A stretch of DNA of 64,000 nt from Anisakis pegreffii (taxonomy: Eukaryota; Nematoda; Chromadorea; Rhabditida; Anisakidae): contig JAPYMA010000287.1 in NCBI GenBank assembly GCA_035041965.1, forward strand, positions 1 to 64,000, in the 5' to 3' direction. The stretch's first letter is position 1; each line of letters begins with the position of its first letter. This document shows, in pieces, positions 13,252-58,223 of this stretch. The notes under the pieces are model-generated. The model saw nothing but the letters and a program-made list of their open reading frames with translations. It searched no databases and had not been told where the DNA came from. The position numbers and the translations under genes are program-made.

Positions 13252-16200
13252 TGTGAATGTTCGTCGATTCATTTGGATGACCGCATTTAATTAATAATAA
13301 ATTGAATGTTCTACAGACAGCCATAGCTATTCCTCTGCATTCATTGATAATACGTTATTAATGAGCAACTCGCATGAAATCACCGCAGAAAGCAGTCAGC
13401 TCTAGAATTGCATTCATCTACCTAACCGCATTCTTTTTTTCGTTTTTCCTCTCACTTTTCTGATCAGTTTACCGTTATAAGCCGACGTCATTTCACCGCA
13501 TTTGAATTGGATTCTTAGTAAACATGAAGAAGCGCTGCTATTCGTTAAGATAAACAGCACAGTAAACTATAATGTCTGCTATAAACCCTTCGAGTGCATC
13601 TTTCAACTTATGCGATTGCATTCTAAATCACGGCTCCATTCGAGTCGAGTCGATTTGCCTGTGCGATGTGATCGGCGAGAAAATTAACGATTAAATTGTG
13701 CAGAATGGTTTCATCGGATTTCTTCTTCAGCATCAAACTATCACACTGACAAGATGTAAGTGTTCATTGCATAGCTGTGAATTGTTTATTCGGAAGATTT
13801 ACGGGATTCTTGAAGGCAACAAATTTCTGATTTGTGTATTTTTGTTACATCGAAAGCGGCTGATGTGGGCACGAAAGGTTTTTTTGATTCGGCTCAACAG
13901 AAAAAAAGATCGTATCATGTGACGAATACTTTTATTTGGCCTTTTCTATGTACAAAATCAATCGCCAATGTATTTCGTCTCATTTGCTGACTGAAATAAA
14001 ATTCTGCTGAAATGCACCTAGAATGGCGCAGTCTCGAGACCACTCACTTGCCATACATGATTATCGGAATATGCGAATTATCTCTCATCGACAATTTATG
14101 CACTCGAACATTGTCAACGTATTGACTGATTGACTGACGTATGTTACTGAAAATTAGCAACCAGTCAAAAATGTTAATCTAATTCTGAGAATATTCGATT
14201 CATAACGAACAAAAACTACTTGAATTATCCGTACAAATGCGTTTATGCAAAAACGCAAACACACGCACAGGCCAACATGCGCTAATTGTTATCGTTCCTT
14301 GAGTAATGTTTCAGCATCAGTAAACCACTCATTCTCGTGTTCATGCCTAGTTTATCCTCAGTCGAGTTAGAGAGCCGAGCCGAGCAAGCTGGCGATTATG
14401 ATCGGTGCATGGATTGCGCAAACTAATTCCTGTCGTCATTGCCCATCACGGCTCCGCCCTTAACTATGCCGACGACAAACTCATTCGATTCATGCATTCT
14501 ATGCATTGGCTCATGCGTTAGTCCACCACCAAACACTCACACTCAAGCATGTATGTGTATATGCACATGACCGACCATACATACTCATGCAAACAAACAC
14601 ATACGTCGTCGTTACGATGTTGAAGCTGTATAATTCACGATGCATTGCTCATCATGCTTTCTTCTCTGATTATTAAACAACAGCAATCAACTACTCTTTC
14701 TAATCATATTCGTTTTATATTTTCATATCTTAGTGCCTCTTTTCAACAAGCTTGTGCCTTCATGGTACGCTCCGATGCTGTCCTTAACGTTTTGTTATGA
14801 AGCCGGATGGCTTTCATTAATGAATCTTCCAAGTTGTCTAGCATCCCATTGAACTTATACGATTCGAATCAGCGAATATTAGCGGCGCATTCAATGAAAT
14901 GATATCAGTGGAGAAAGTGAACTTGAGATTTGTTTCTGCATACATCGTGACATCCGTCTTCGACAATACTTTAAATGAAACTTCGATCAGTTCACCTACC
15001 TACCCATCTTAAAAGGCTAATATTTCTACGCTTGTTCAACTCTTTGTTTTCCCCGTCTCGTTTTTATCGATTATCTTATGATGAATCAGCATAACAACAC
15101 CCATATCACTTATAGAAATAATGAAAATGCGATAAACATCGCGGTTTGTTACGATTAATTAGCGTTATTCGTTGACATTCGCATTCTTCGCTGATGACTA
15201 ATGAAATGAAGCCAAATGAGAATTGTCATTGAAGTTGTCGCAATATACATTTATCGTTGATCGCTTGAATTGTTGCTCATGATAAAACTACTCATTGGGA
15301 AGCGCACACAACTAACTCATCATCATCATCAAATTTCATTGTCATTCTCGGACGTGTCTTGCCGTTTCTTCTTGGTTGAGGAGTACTTAGTTTAAGTGAA
15401 AGACATGTATCTATTCGAATAAACACAGAAACGAGTAGAATAATCAGTAGTAACACAGAGTAGTTGGTCGGTCTATTGACAACTTGTTTGTTGATATCAT
15501 CTTGTTTAATAAACAGATATTTGACGTTCAACAACTAATCCCATACAGCGTTCTTAATCGCTACTCTACTCCACCCAGCAACTGACTCAGTTAGTACGCT
15601 CGAATATGCATGTGTCGAATTCTTATGTGAAAAACGGTGATATGTGATAATGGTTCGGTTCCGATTGCACTACCGAACGCGGCATGGGGATGGTCATTGC
15701 TCAATTCGATTCATGTAAATTGCTTCGGAACGAAGTATTTTGTAATATGCGCTCATTTTTGAGTTACGCATAGGTATCGTTTTGAACACTGCAGAAGTGT
15801 TCACTAGATAATACAATATTGGTGTTAAGAAATTGCTCGCTTGTATTGTCGTCAACAGTGGTTTAGAGTTCAGCCATCGCAAACTTAATGTTCAGTGAAC
15901 TATCGTAAATCATTCTGAAGTAGTAGTCTATCGTTACTGACAATGAGATATCTCGATGAAATTTCATTTTCTTTTCATTCAATGCAAAAAAAGGAGCAAT
16001 TCATTCGAATCGTTTCCACTCAATTTTGTGCTTTGTATTCACGAACTCATTCCGTCATGTTCGAAGGGATCAAATATCGTCGGCGAGTACGTGCGAACGA
16101 AAAACTTTCAAATGTTCCAAATTTAGACACCTTTACTGTTCATTTTGTGAAGAAGCTATTTTCGTGCTTTTTAATTAGGATCGCGTTCCCTATGAAATTA

Positions 16201-19200
16201 TTGTCGTCAAAGGTTATCATCAAAAGGGGGAAAGGGATGGGGAGGAAGTGATGGATAGCATTCTGAGTTTAAAGTCTATAAATGTAGTTTTTGGTTCATT
16301 GTGGTTATATATTGTTAGGTGAAAAGGATCTGTCTGGTGGTACGCTGCTATGGCGCAACAGAATTCTATCACACAAAATATATTTTTTAAAATAATTATT
16401 TAATAAAAATTGAGGACAGGAGATGGATAGCATGATGAAATGTTGGGGCGTGAATGAATACACTCATAACAACTATGATAATTTTGAAGAGAGAGGTGGA
16501 CAGTGATTAGGAAGATGACGGTGACACAGTGACGACAATACTCAGAGGAGAAATGAGGATCGAAACTGATGAGATTGGTGGAATGGTAAAGAGTTCAGCC
16601 ACCCGATGAAACTACTCGAAACGATGAAGGTGTCCTGAAACTGATGAATACTTGAAGAAGGATATTTTTGATTAACTTTTCATTGCGATATCAACGCGTG
16701 AACTGTAATCAAACATCAAGGAAAAGGAATGAATGAAGAGCAAAAGACTCTACAAAAGGGATGAATAAGCGTTCTTTAGGAGTTGCTACGAGAAGTGATT
16801 TTGTTAGGGTTGCTAGATTTATGTAGCTGAGGAAATCGCGATGCTAACGTTCGAATCTTTTGGAAATGTTAGAAGTTGAGGTAAAGCTGCAAGCAAAGAT
16901 AAGTATGCAATAGAGGTGAATTGCAGTGATCCGATTTTGCACATTGTAAACATTTGAAGGTCAATAAATGCATTCAAAAGAATGACGCATCTGATTTGAA
17001 TGTTTTTGTTTGTAAGATGAGTAAGTTTTTGAAGTGCTTTACCAATGGCAATCCGAATTAAGATATGCAACGAGGCAAAAAGAAATGCAAAATGGTGTTG
17101 CGAGTTTGTGAGAGTAAAAACGATCTAGGAAATGATCAATTGAATCGTCGTCGAGCCGATCGATCAATGAATGCGTCAAGGTGTGATTCCACACACTGAG
17201 AACCGGATTGTTCATAGGTGACGTAATACACAACAAATAGCATTTGACGCTATTGTCGTTAATTCATTCAGAACGAACTGAATGAATGAATGCGGCGTTA
17301 AAAACTCATTTGGCAATTGTTATGAAATGTTACCAACAAAACAAATCGAAAACTAATCGACTTTGTAAGCTTTACTTCTACTGAGGTTTTTAAATCTTTG
17401 GCGACAGCAAACCAGCCGCAAAAGTGCAGAAATTCAACGAGACAATTCTGCAGCGAAAATTGACTCTTCACTCGCTTCGTGGTTGACATGTCAAGTGGTG
17501 TTCAATTGATATGCATGCTCTTGACTCTTATCAGTTTCATCGATTCCAATCACTGATTGCTGTTGCTATTCATCAACATTTACCAATCCTCAACGTACAT
17601 CTCTCGTTTTCCTACAACGTTATGTTTATTTACGCTCATACTTTACCCACAAAAAGGTCAATCGTTTTGCTTTCATTCACCCTAAAAACACATCAAATTG
17701 CTAACATCGTGCATTTGTTTGATAACAGACACGCTTCATTACCCATTCGCTATTCCATGTGCTATCCATCCAATCAGATCCACTCGAAATGAACAATTCT
17801 CATCACAATTTTAACGAACACTCCTACAAGAAGTGAAAACACTTTCTTGTAGCACCATCACACTCGACGGTTTCGTTTTCATTCGTCTACGTTTGACACT
17901 CCTGTTTGAAGATTTTTTCGATCATTCATTGTAATGACCAATAATCGAGCACATTTTTGAGTCATGCTTATGATCGTTTGTATAATAATTGTTTGATGGA
18001 TGCAGAATTGAAGCTTCGCTTATTGCTCACTTCAGTCGGACCATTTTTTTTTGCTCCTTGAAAATTTATATTGTGACATGATGTGATGTGATTAATTAGC
18101 GTTTACAGTTACCGTTTGTGGATCATTTCGAGAATTTCGATTGCAATGACAACGCTCTATGATGGTTGGGATTTCCGGAGGTTAACAGTTAAAAAGCGAA
18201 TGAGAGCAATTATAAATTATCCACCTGAAGACGGCTGGCATGTAACGGTAAACATTGCGATTTCGTGACATTAAGTAGGATAACGATGGTGGTCATGGTG
18301 GGGGAGGAAGAATGGGAAGGGCAAGACGAGGCAGCAAAAAACTGAAATTAAAACACTTCCACTATTAAGGAAGTGATTCGAAAAAGCAACAAGAAAATGG
18401 TTTTGACTGTATATTATTTCAATGCTTATAATCCTATGATGTATGGAGTGCGCTTGTATGCATGTACACAGTTATATCGATATATTTTCATTTTTTTAAG
18501 TGCATCGAATAGAAAATATTAAAATGGCAGTGGTAATAATGAACATTCATGTGCAATGGCTTGCTACCGCAGTGCTCGGAAAAAATTCGCTAGTGTTAGG
18601 TAGTCTCTCAGGTGTATATATATATATATATATGTGTGTGTGTGAATTCAGTGAAAATTATTCTCGTTTAAAAATCGACTGTTTTTAAGTTGAATTCTGG
18701 CGATGAACAACAACAACTTGCCAGAGCAGTTGATTATGAATGCGAATTGCGATTATCGATCAGCAAATGTGCTCATGATTCCATCTAATAATAATTGCTT
18801 TTATTCGTTCGTTGGTACGGCGTTTAGCGCTGAATCGCGTCTGCGATGATTATGATTAATTTATGTGTATGCATCATCATTCTATTAACGTTTCGTAGCG
18901 TATTCGTCGTCGTATGATGATTATACGCATATATTGTCTATAACTTCTGACTTGTTACTTCCAGTTTCATGTTTCTTCCTTTATCGTCTGAGATGTTGAT
19001 ATGTTAATTGGACAAAATACTTCTGGCGAATATCTAGCAATACTTCCTTTCAGTTCACTTCGGGAGAGTTCTCGAAGCGGATGCAGTACTAGAGGAATGC
19101 GTTCAGACATTCGCGATTAAAATCGGCTTGGGAAATGTGTACATTCCAATGGGAATAGTCGTTCATTTTGTATCATTCAATCAATAACTCTCCAGGAAAC

Positions 19201-22200
19201 GTCTAACAAACTTTCATTTTCAACAAATTGGGATTTCATTCTCCAGTCACATTCTTTCACAAAAATATGGAAATTGATAACCCATTCGATGATGTTTGCT
19301 AGAATGCGTTTGCAATTGTGATCGCTGGTTACGAACGTACTTGATAAGATCGTGAAATGTATTCTACGAAGATGTCATGTAAATGCAAAACGCTAAGGAG
19401 ACACAAAATGGAATACACTACTGTGTTAGTTGAGCACTTCGAGTGAGTCGCTAACAGTATGAAAGAAATGAATGAGCGTATCGAGCGGATACGCAAACCA
19501 ATGAAGGATAAATTCAACATTTTGAAGAAGAACAGAAGAGGATGGAAACTAAATTCTATGCTTACTATGTGTTCTTCTCAAGGGACAGCTAGCTCATTCG
19601 GCTGGCTGGCTGACGACTGGCTGTAACTTTAATGTTGCCTTCCTCACAGTCATCTATTGATAAATTTTTTTTGACTCATCGCTCATTCCCCACACAGCTA
19701 AAGTGTTCATGCCGCATATGGTACCATACGCGGTGCGGTATACATGTGTATAATGCACATGATATTGTGTACTGAATAAGCATAATGTTGAAGTGCCTAC
19801 GTGTGAGTTGCGTTATCCGGGTATCTTATCTATCCCGTCAGATTATGACAGCTTATCCGCGTCGACCTAATGAAGCTCTGCGCATAAATCAGCCTACTCA
19901 TTATACAATATTCATCATCATATACTAAATTAATTTCAACTGCTCTCGGATTCTAATCCTCTCGCTGCGGTTGTCATCCGCAGCGATGCATATCTACTGT
20001 AACAAAGATGCATTCGAAAGATGAATGCATCTCGTCTTTCATGCGATCTCCTCCTCTTTTAATTTAATTCATCGACGCAATCCCAAATGACAAATGAACA
20101 TCAACTACGTCAGTAAGCCTTGAGTAACTACAGTTTGTCAGATATGTTCAAGTGCGTGGTTGCAGAAGAAGAATTTCGTGTCTGTATGTTTTTTTAAGCC
20201 AATCTCATGGATTGAATTGCATGAGAATGGAGAGTGAATCCGTTTCTCAAATGCATTAAACAAAATCTGTAATATTGACGATCGAGCCGTTGACGTGTTC
20301 CGTACGGTTGTTGTATGCAGGTTTGATGCGTAACATATCGTAAAATGTCCACAGTTGTGCATATTTCTTCATGCACATGAGGGATCCGAGCAATCTGCAT
20401 TTCTGCCGTGGGATTCCGTGAAGCTTTTGGGACTGATCACTGAAGTTCGTATTCGTTATGAACTTCCAAGCATGGCCGGTAAAATTCCTCAAGGAATATT
20501 GGCTTCATTATCGCACGTAAAATGCCAGAAATGTGCTTTACTCTCAGTTCAATTTATGACATTTTCTTGTTTATTTCCAACGCAACGAAAGATGATTATT
20601 GTGAGAATGTTCGTCGCATACAAGATCAATGTGAATTCGTTTGAAGAATCGAATAATATTTGCCGTTTCAGTTAGATGCTTGAACCATCGAACTCTTAGG
20701 GAGAAGCTGAATCAATGTGCTGCTATGCTGATATGTTGATATGCTGATGCGCTTATTGATGTCAGCGTTGAATAACTGTATGTGTGTATGTATGTATGTG
20801 CGCGTAAATTCCCAAATGAATATTGCGTGTGAACGTTGCAATATGGTGATTGAATGCATAAATATAAATGGAACGGAACGAAAAGAGTTGACGAAAGAAT
20901 GCATAATTGATAAACGACTTTTACTTTCAATGCATTAAGTAACGACTTCACCGAATGCACTTTCCTATTGGTGAATGTTTTGATGAATACCAGCAGCGCG
21001 TTAGCGTTAGGCAAAAGAAAATCATAAAAATTTGTTGGAAGAAATGTCAAAGCGCCCATAATATTATTGTTGATGCCATCCATAAAAAATGGTATGAAAA
21101 ATTTATGAAAATAAAATGCAACAACAAAACAAAATGCATTTTATATTCGCTGAATGCTGGCGCCGTTTCATCTCGGCAATATTATCAAAACTTATGCAAA
21201 CATATGAAATTTGAAATGCAATATCGTTTAATATATTAGTTCATTTTTATGGAAAATTAGTGTGCTATGGGAAATCTCTGACGCCATCAACAATTTATTC
21301 GCGCTAATTGTAATTTCTTGCGGTTCTCCATTGCATCGTGCATTCGTTCGTGCCGCATTAGAGCTTCTCGAGGCGTTCAGCTCATGGCGATTAATCTTTC
21401 GCGGAATAATTGAAGCATTCTCTAGCGATGCAGTGATTTGAAAAATCGATTGTGAGAAAGCGATGGAAAATTAGAACTGCACAAAGAAGAGGAACATTGC
21501 TCTAGGAAGTAAGAAAAAGCTCACTGAAGATAGGATACAACAATTTGAAATTTCAAAAAGTTGTGCTGCATAGGGACATTCTTTTGAACAAAGATCATTG
21601 ATGACAACCTGCTCGTATTGAACAAATTATTCACCTTTTTTGATTCGATCAACTGGTAATAGACGTCAATTCAGTGGAACTCATCAAATTCATCAAAATC
21701 CAGTTTATAGATGTCTAGTTGGAGATAGTCGGATTATTGAGGATTCTCTCAGCTCATCAAACAAGCACTTATTGTGCGCTCAATATCGCATTTGTTTCCT
21801 ATGGCTTTCATTTGTGGCTTACTTCGGATTGGATTGGCGGTAGTTCGACACGGAACAATTATAGTCTAATCTGAGATAATCATCGTCCCTGTGGATGAAA
21901 TTGATCATCGAACAACCATCACGAGCATTAGTAATCATTGAAGGATGAATGTTGACGACGAAAAACATGTTTGAGTATTACGCGATTGTATTTGTTCTAA
22001 AATGGTTTCCTGTCAATTACCTAAAGGTTTGAGTGTTGCAGTGAAATGCGAATAACATCACATTCTTTGCTTGCAACGAAAACGACTCAGGTGTAGTAGA
22101 GAAGAGTCGAATGTTTGTTTTGCATGTTGCTGTGCCGACGAAACTTGTTGCACAATTTCCTTCTTTCACAAAATTCATCGCCATTTTATAAGCGTTTGAC

Positions 22201-23360
22201 CGTTGAGCAATTCACTGTGAGCTTTTCGTTGCAATCCACTGAAAACATGTGAGAAATGACACACACAGCATTATACGAGCAATTGAAATGAATACTTTGA
22301 AATGATTTATGAATTCGGATCTGTTTTATGTATACATATATCAGTTGCTCCTGTACGGGAGTCCGAGCAAGGCACCGAATTTTCGATTATGAGCTAGATG
22401 GTTGGTTTATTTTCTATCCGTTTGGAGCTTCTCCGATCAGCAATCGGCGTTGTTTTTATCTAGGGTTCCATCTTGCAGCAGCAGCTATCTAATCTTCAGC
22501 ATCTCATCTTTCACAGCTCTCACTCAGCAGCGTTGTTGATTCATCGTTGTTGAGTTGCACAAACATTTTGTTTACAATAAAAATCTTGACGATGCAAAAA
22601 CTCGCATCGATTTGTGGTAAGCCAAACTTAAGAACGAATGCACACATCAATGCGGCAACCACCAGAGCAATTGCGAGCTGAACTCATGTCTGACAACTGC
22701 GATGAGAAACATAACCGACAATAATTTAGTACTGCCAGCCGCTTTAGTTGAAATTCACGTTGACGAATTTGGAACGATCGCAGTTGTATGACTGCAGCCG
22801 TTGATTCGGTTCAAATCTGCATACATCGTATTTTAATCTCGATTCGTTTCTTATGACAGTGAGCGAGTGGCTTATTAGTGCCCGTCGTCTGTTCATCAGT
22901 GGAACTCTGAGTACTTCGCAATATCTTTTCCGCTCAAAGACTTCTGTTTCGGTGCATCATATGAAAGGCGTACATTTCCTGTTATTAGTTTGTGATTCTA
23001 GTCTACTTTGGATGCTTGTACCGGATGTGATTTTAGTGCTGATAGAGCTCTCGGATTGTCTCATTTATTTATTAGCTGCTGTTTTCGAAGATAAATGCCT
23101 TTGCATTCCAACATTCATTGCCATTTATCGTCGTGTTGACGTGTTCGCGTTCGTGACGATAACTCTAGCAAATCAGTTCGTTACCTACAACGAATTGCAG
23201 AATTGTGATCGCTCACAGAACTTGAGATTCACTGGCCGATACGATTGAGCATATTCGCGAGAAGTGATTCGAAACGATCAAACTCAGTTGATTGCAAAAG
23301 ACGAAAATAGCAGCGATCAAGTGTTAGCAGCCACAAACGATAGTGATGTGTTGAGTATTT

Positions 23361-23372
23361 GGTCAGCAAATA
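23361..23372 (+). promoter_or_regulatory. Possible trans-splice acceptor before CaMKII ATG
   Basis: TTTGGTCAG ends at 23366, six bases before the start codon at 23373. Many nematode mRNAs receive a spliced leader at an AG just upstream of the ATG, so this is a candidate acceptor. The pyrimidine tract is weak, and a normal acceptor joining an untranslated exon is equally possible. Confidence 0.3.
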
Positions 23373-55434
<32,062 letters not shown>

Positions 55435-57363
55435 TCACTGATGAACTCATGTTCTAGTCTTTTGAACTCGATGAACTTAATAAGATATGTTATAATGTAA
55501 TATGATATTATTATCGATGTTATAACGATAAGCTACTCGAATCATTTGTTGCTATTTTTATTCGCTGTTTTGTTCTTGATTTTATGGAAAGTTCGTTCAA
55601 TACGTTTGTTGCTTTTGCTTGAAACAGTCGTCGTTCGGTAATGGGGCAGCTGACTACTCATCATTTCTTGCTGAGCTTGTGCGATAGTTTCGGTAGATCA
55701 ACGATCTGAAGAAAACGTTGAATGGAATGTGCACAACATCACAAATGCATGATAAGATGGAGTCCATTTCTTTGCAGAAAAATGGGAACGTTCTTTAATC
55801 CATTTTGTATTTGAATCCTTGAAGGGATTTCTTGAATTGAGATGATCATGAAGTGGTCAAGCGTCAGAGATTTTTAGCCGCCTAGCTGCGTTGTTGTAAC
55901 AGTGAGTCAGTGATCAGATATCGCAGATGTGCGTTTGAAATCCGATAATATTCATCGATATATTGATAACCATATACATTGATATCGATTATTGATTGCT
56001 TAAATTTGTTTCCTAATTTATCCGTTTCTCTTGGTTGTTTGCAAGTGTTTTCGATTCGGTAATCATGAATTTTTACGTTGCATTGTTGGTTCACATGTAT
56101 GAAACTGCATTTGATCGCATACCATATTGAGTTGTTCTTTTGTTCTTTCAACAAATCGCTTTTCGAATCAATCAGTTCAAAATTAGTAATCAGCGTTGAT
56201 CAGTAATTATGATTACTTGTCATTTGCCTATAATGCTCGTCAAATGCCAAATGCGTAGCGCTCTAATAACGTTTCTGTCCGAGAATCTTTTTGTCGTCCA
56301 TTTTTCATGTCCAAGTAAATTTTATCGATTTCATCGAACTGGTGGCTGAACATTGGTAAACCGACGGAACGAAATAACTCAGAGTCGCGTTATTCGTTAA
56401 GAAAACGTTTCAAAAGTGGGAGTAGATCTTGTTAAGACGTATTTGAAACTTTAGTGGTATTTGCATGATGAAAGTGGCGAATATAAATTGAAAATCATAC
56501 CCAATGTAAGCTTCAATTTGGATGTGTTCATTTCCACGGAATTCTCTTAAAATTCATTCACAAAAATTGAACCTATTCAACGCACGTAAATGTGTATTGT
56601 TTTAGATGCTGTAATACTAATCGCCAATGTTACGCGTTTTTTTAAAGAATCTTTTCTGTCTCTTGAGTTTTCTTCGTGCCTACTTGGGAGTGTGATTGTT
56701 CGCTTCTTAGATCCGCTGGAAATTTTCATTCTTTTTTTTCATGACACTTATACTTCGTCGTTTTGAAATTTTTGTACGTTATTATGAAGTGTGAAAACTG
56801 ATCATTTTGAATCAATGTTTCAATGTTCCGTCAATGGCTTTCTACCGGTGATATTTGCATAGCCAACTCACTGACGGTGAATGCTGCTGCGAGACTTTCA
56901 GCCGATGTTTAGCGACTGCACTCAACATAGTGCAATCCACACATGAAGTCATGTAAGCGGAGTTGTTGAAAATCGAAAATTTTTGCTCTGAATTCGGTTA
57001 GAATATTTTTCGAATTTCACTGAGAAATACACTGATGTGATGTGAAAATAGAGAATCCGCGGCTCGGTCCATCGGCTTCGAGTGACTTTATGAACTAAAA
57101 ATGTCTTTCTTATGGAGTTATTTGACGCTGAGGCAGTTGGATAGCGTTGAGGATATGCTTTGAACGGAATTCAAGATTGTTTTATTTTTCCTTGGAAGTT
57201 TTCTATTGTTTCAGTTATTTTCATCATCATCATCATCATCATCATTGTTCACTCTATTTTCTGTCATCTTCAACAGTTATATTTGTCTATTTTATTTGTT
57301 CCAATGGTATGGTATGGTCGCAGTGATCAGTTTTTGAAATTTTTTATTCGTGCACAGTAGTTT

Positions 57364-57393
57364 TGTGTGTGTGTGTGTTTGCGTGTGTGTGTA
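57364..57393. repeat. TG microsatellite
   Basis: TG repeats interrupted by TTTGCG, about 30 bases. Confidence 0.9.
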
Positions 57394-57833
57394 TTTTATG
57401 ATGGCGCTTGTTTTGTTTTTATGTACTTCATACAATTTGTGTTCTTTTTGTTCAATCATATTGCATCGAGAGTTTTGTTGATTTCATGAGACTTTCAATA
57501 CAAATTATTCCACATTCATCAACCATGAATATTGCTTACCCGGTATCTCTTAAGGCCTCTTAAGGCTTCTATATTTACAGCACATTCCTTAGCCCTCAAA
57601 AATCTTGCTATGATCCCATATACAATTGTTTCTCAATCAGACTCGTTTTTTTTCACCTACTCGAGACATAACCACTCATAGTGCATAAAATGTTCAGACT
57701 CTCAGGAACAACGGAATACATTTTCCCATAGATTATGAATGAGTTTTGAGGGCGTTTTTGGAATTACAAATGGCTTATTGATGTAACGGTGATCTTGGTT
57801 ACAAGCGCACATTCGTGAGTGCATTCATGTGAA

Positions 57834-57869
57834 AACGATGAGGTGACACACAACGATGAGGTGACATAC
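57834..57869. repeat. Two-copy 18-bp tandem duplication
   Basis: AACGATGAGGTGACACAC is followed directly by AACGATGAGGTGACATAC. Confidence 0.9.
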
Positions 57870-58223
57870 AGCAAACTGCGAATGAACGTGTTTTTATCTG
57901 ATAATACGGTTGACTGCATATGGACACACGCGATTGAAGCGAATCATTTGTCTTTTCCTGACGATGATTCTTGGAGATTCACATAGCGGGCATTAGCGTC
58001 GTGCAGTTGCTTAAAGTAATAATTTGTGTTGCTAAATCCAGCAAACGAGTTCAGATACTGACTTAGAACTGAGACATTCCAATAAACTTAATAACATGAA
58101 GGGATATCAGTGAAAAGTAGGGGTGTATTTGATTGTTTTATGATATCGGTGGTCAGATTCATGATATCGAATTTGATGAAAGCAAAGAAAACGGAGGTCA
58201 TCTGGATGATCACTCATTCTATG

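Larger units (their letters stand above)
12391..23372. other. Gene-poor DNA upstream of CaMKII exon 1
   Basis: The right-arm counterpart of 1314-12303. No convincing coding region was found on either strand. It should hold the promoter and any untranslated first exon of the kinase-containing transcripts. An AT dinucleotide tract lies at 13167-13248 and a shorter TA/TG tract at about 18616-18643. Confidence 0.5.
55435..58223. other. Region between convergent genes; CaMKII 3' UTR and intergenic
   Basis: 2.8 kb between two gene ends. I see no further exon. It holds a TCA trinucleotide tract (about 57223-57244), a TG tract (57364-57393) and an 18-bp tandem pair (57834-57869). I could not pick out a clear AATAAA signal for either gene. 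Confidence 0.5.

Noticed and set aside
13055..13324. Apparent protein with a long Ile-Tyr run
   Set aside because: It is a translation of the AT microsatellite.
20256..20492. 78-codon frame (- strand) and the overlapping 106-codon frame on + in the palindrome arms
   Set aside because: No domain, no matching splice sites and no codon bias; they are repeated only because the whole arm is.
57160..57360. 66-codon plus-strand frame with a hydrophobic Ile run
   Set aside because: The run comes from a TCA/ATC trinucleotide repeat; there is no other coding sign.
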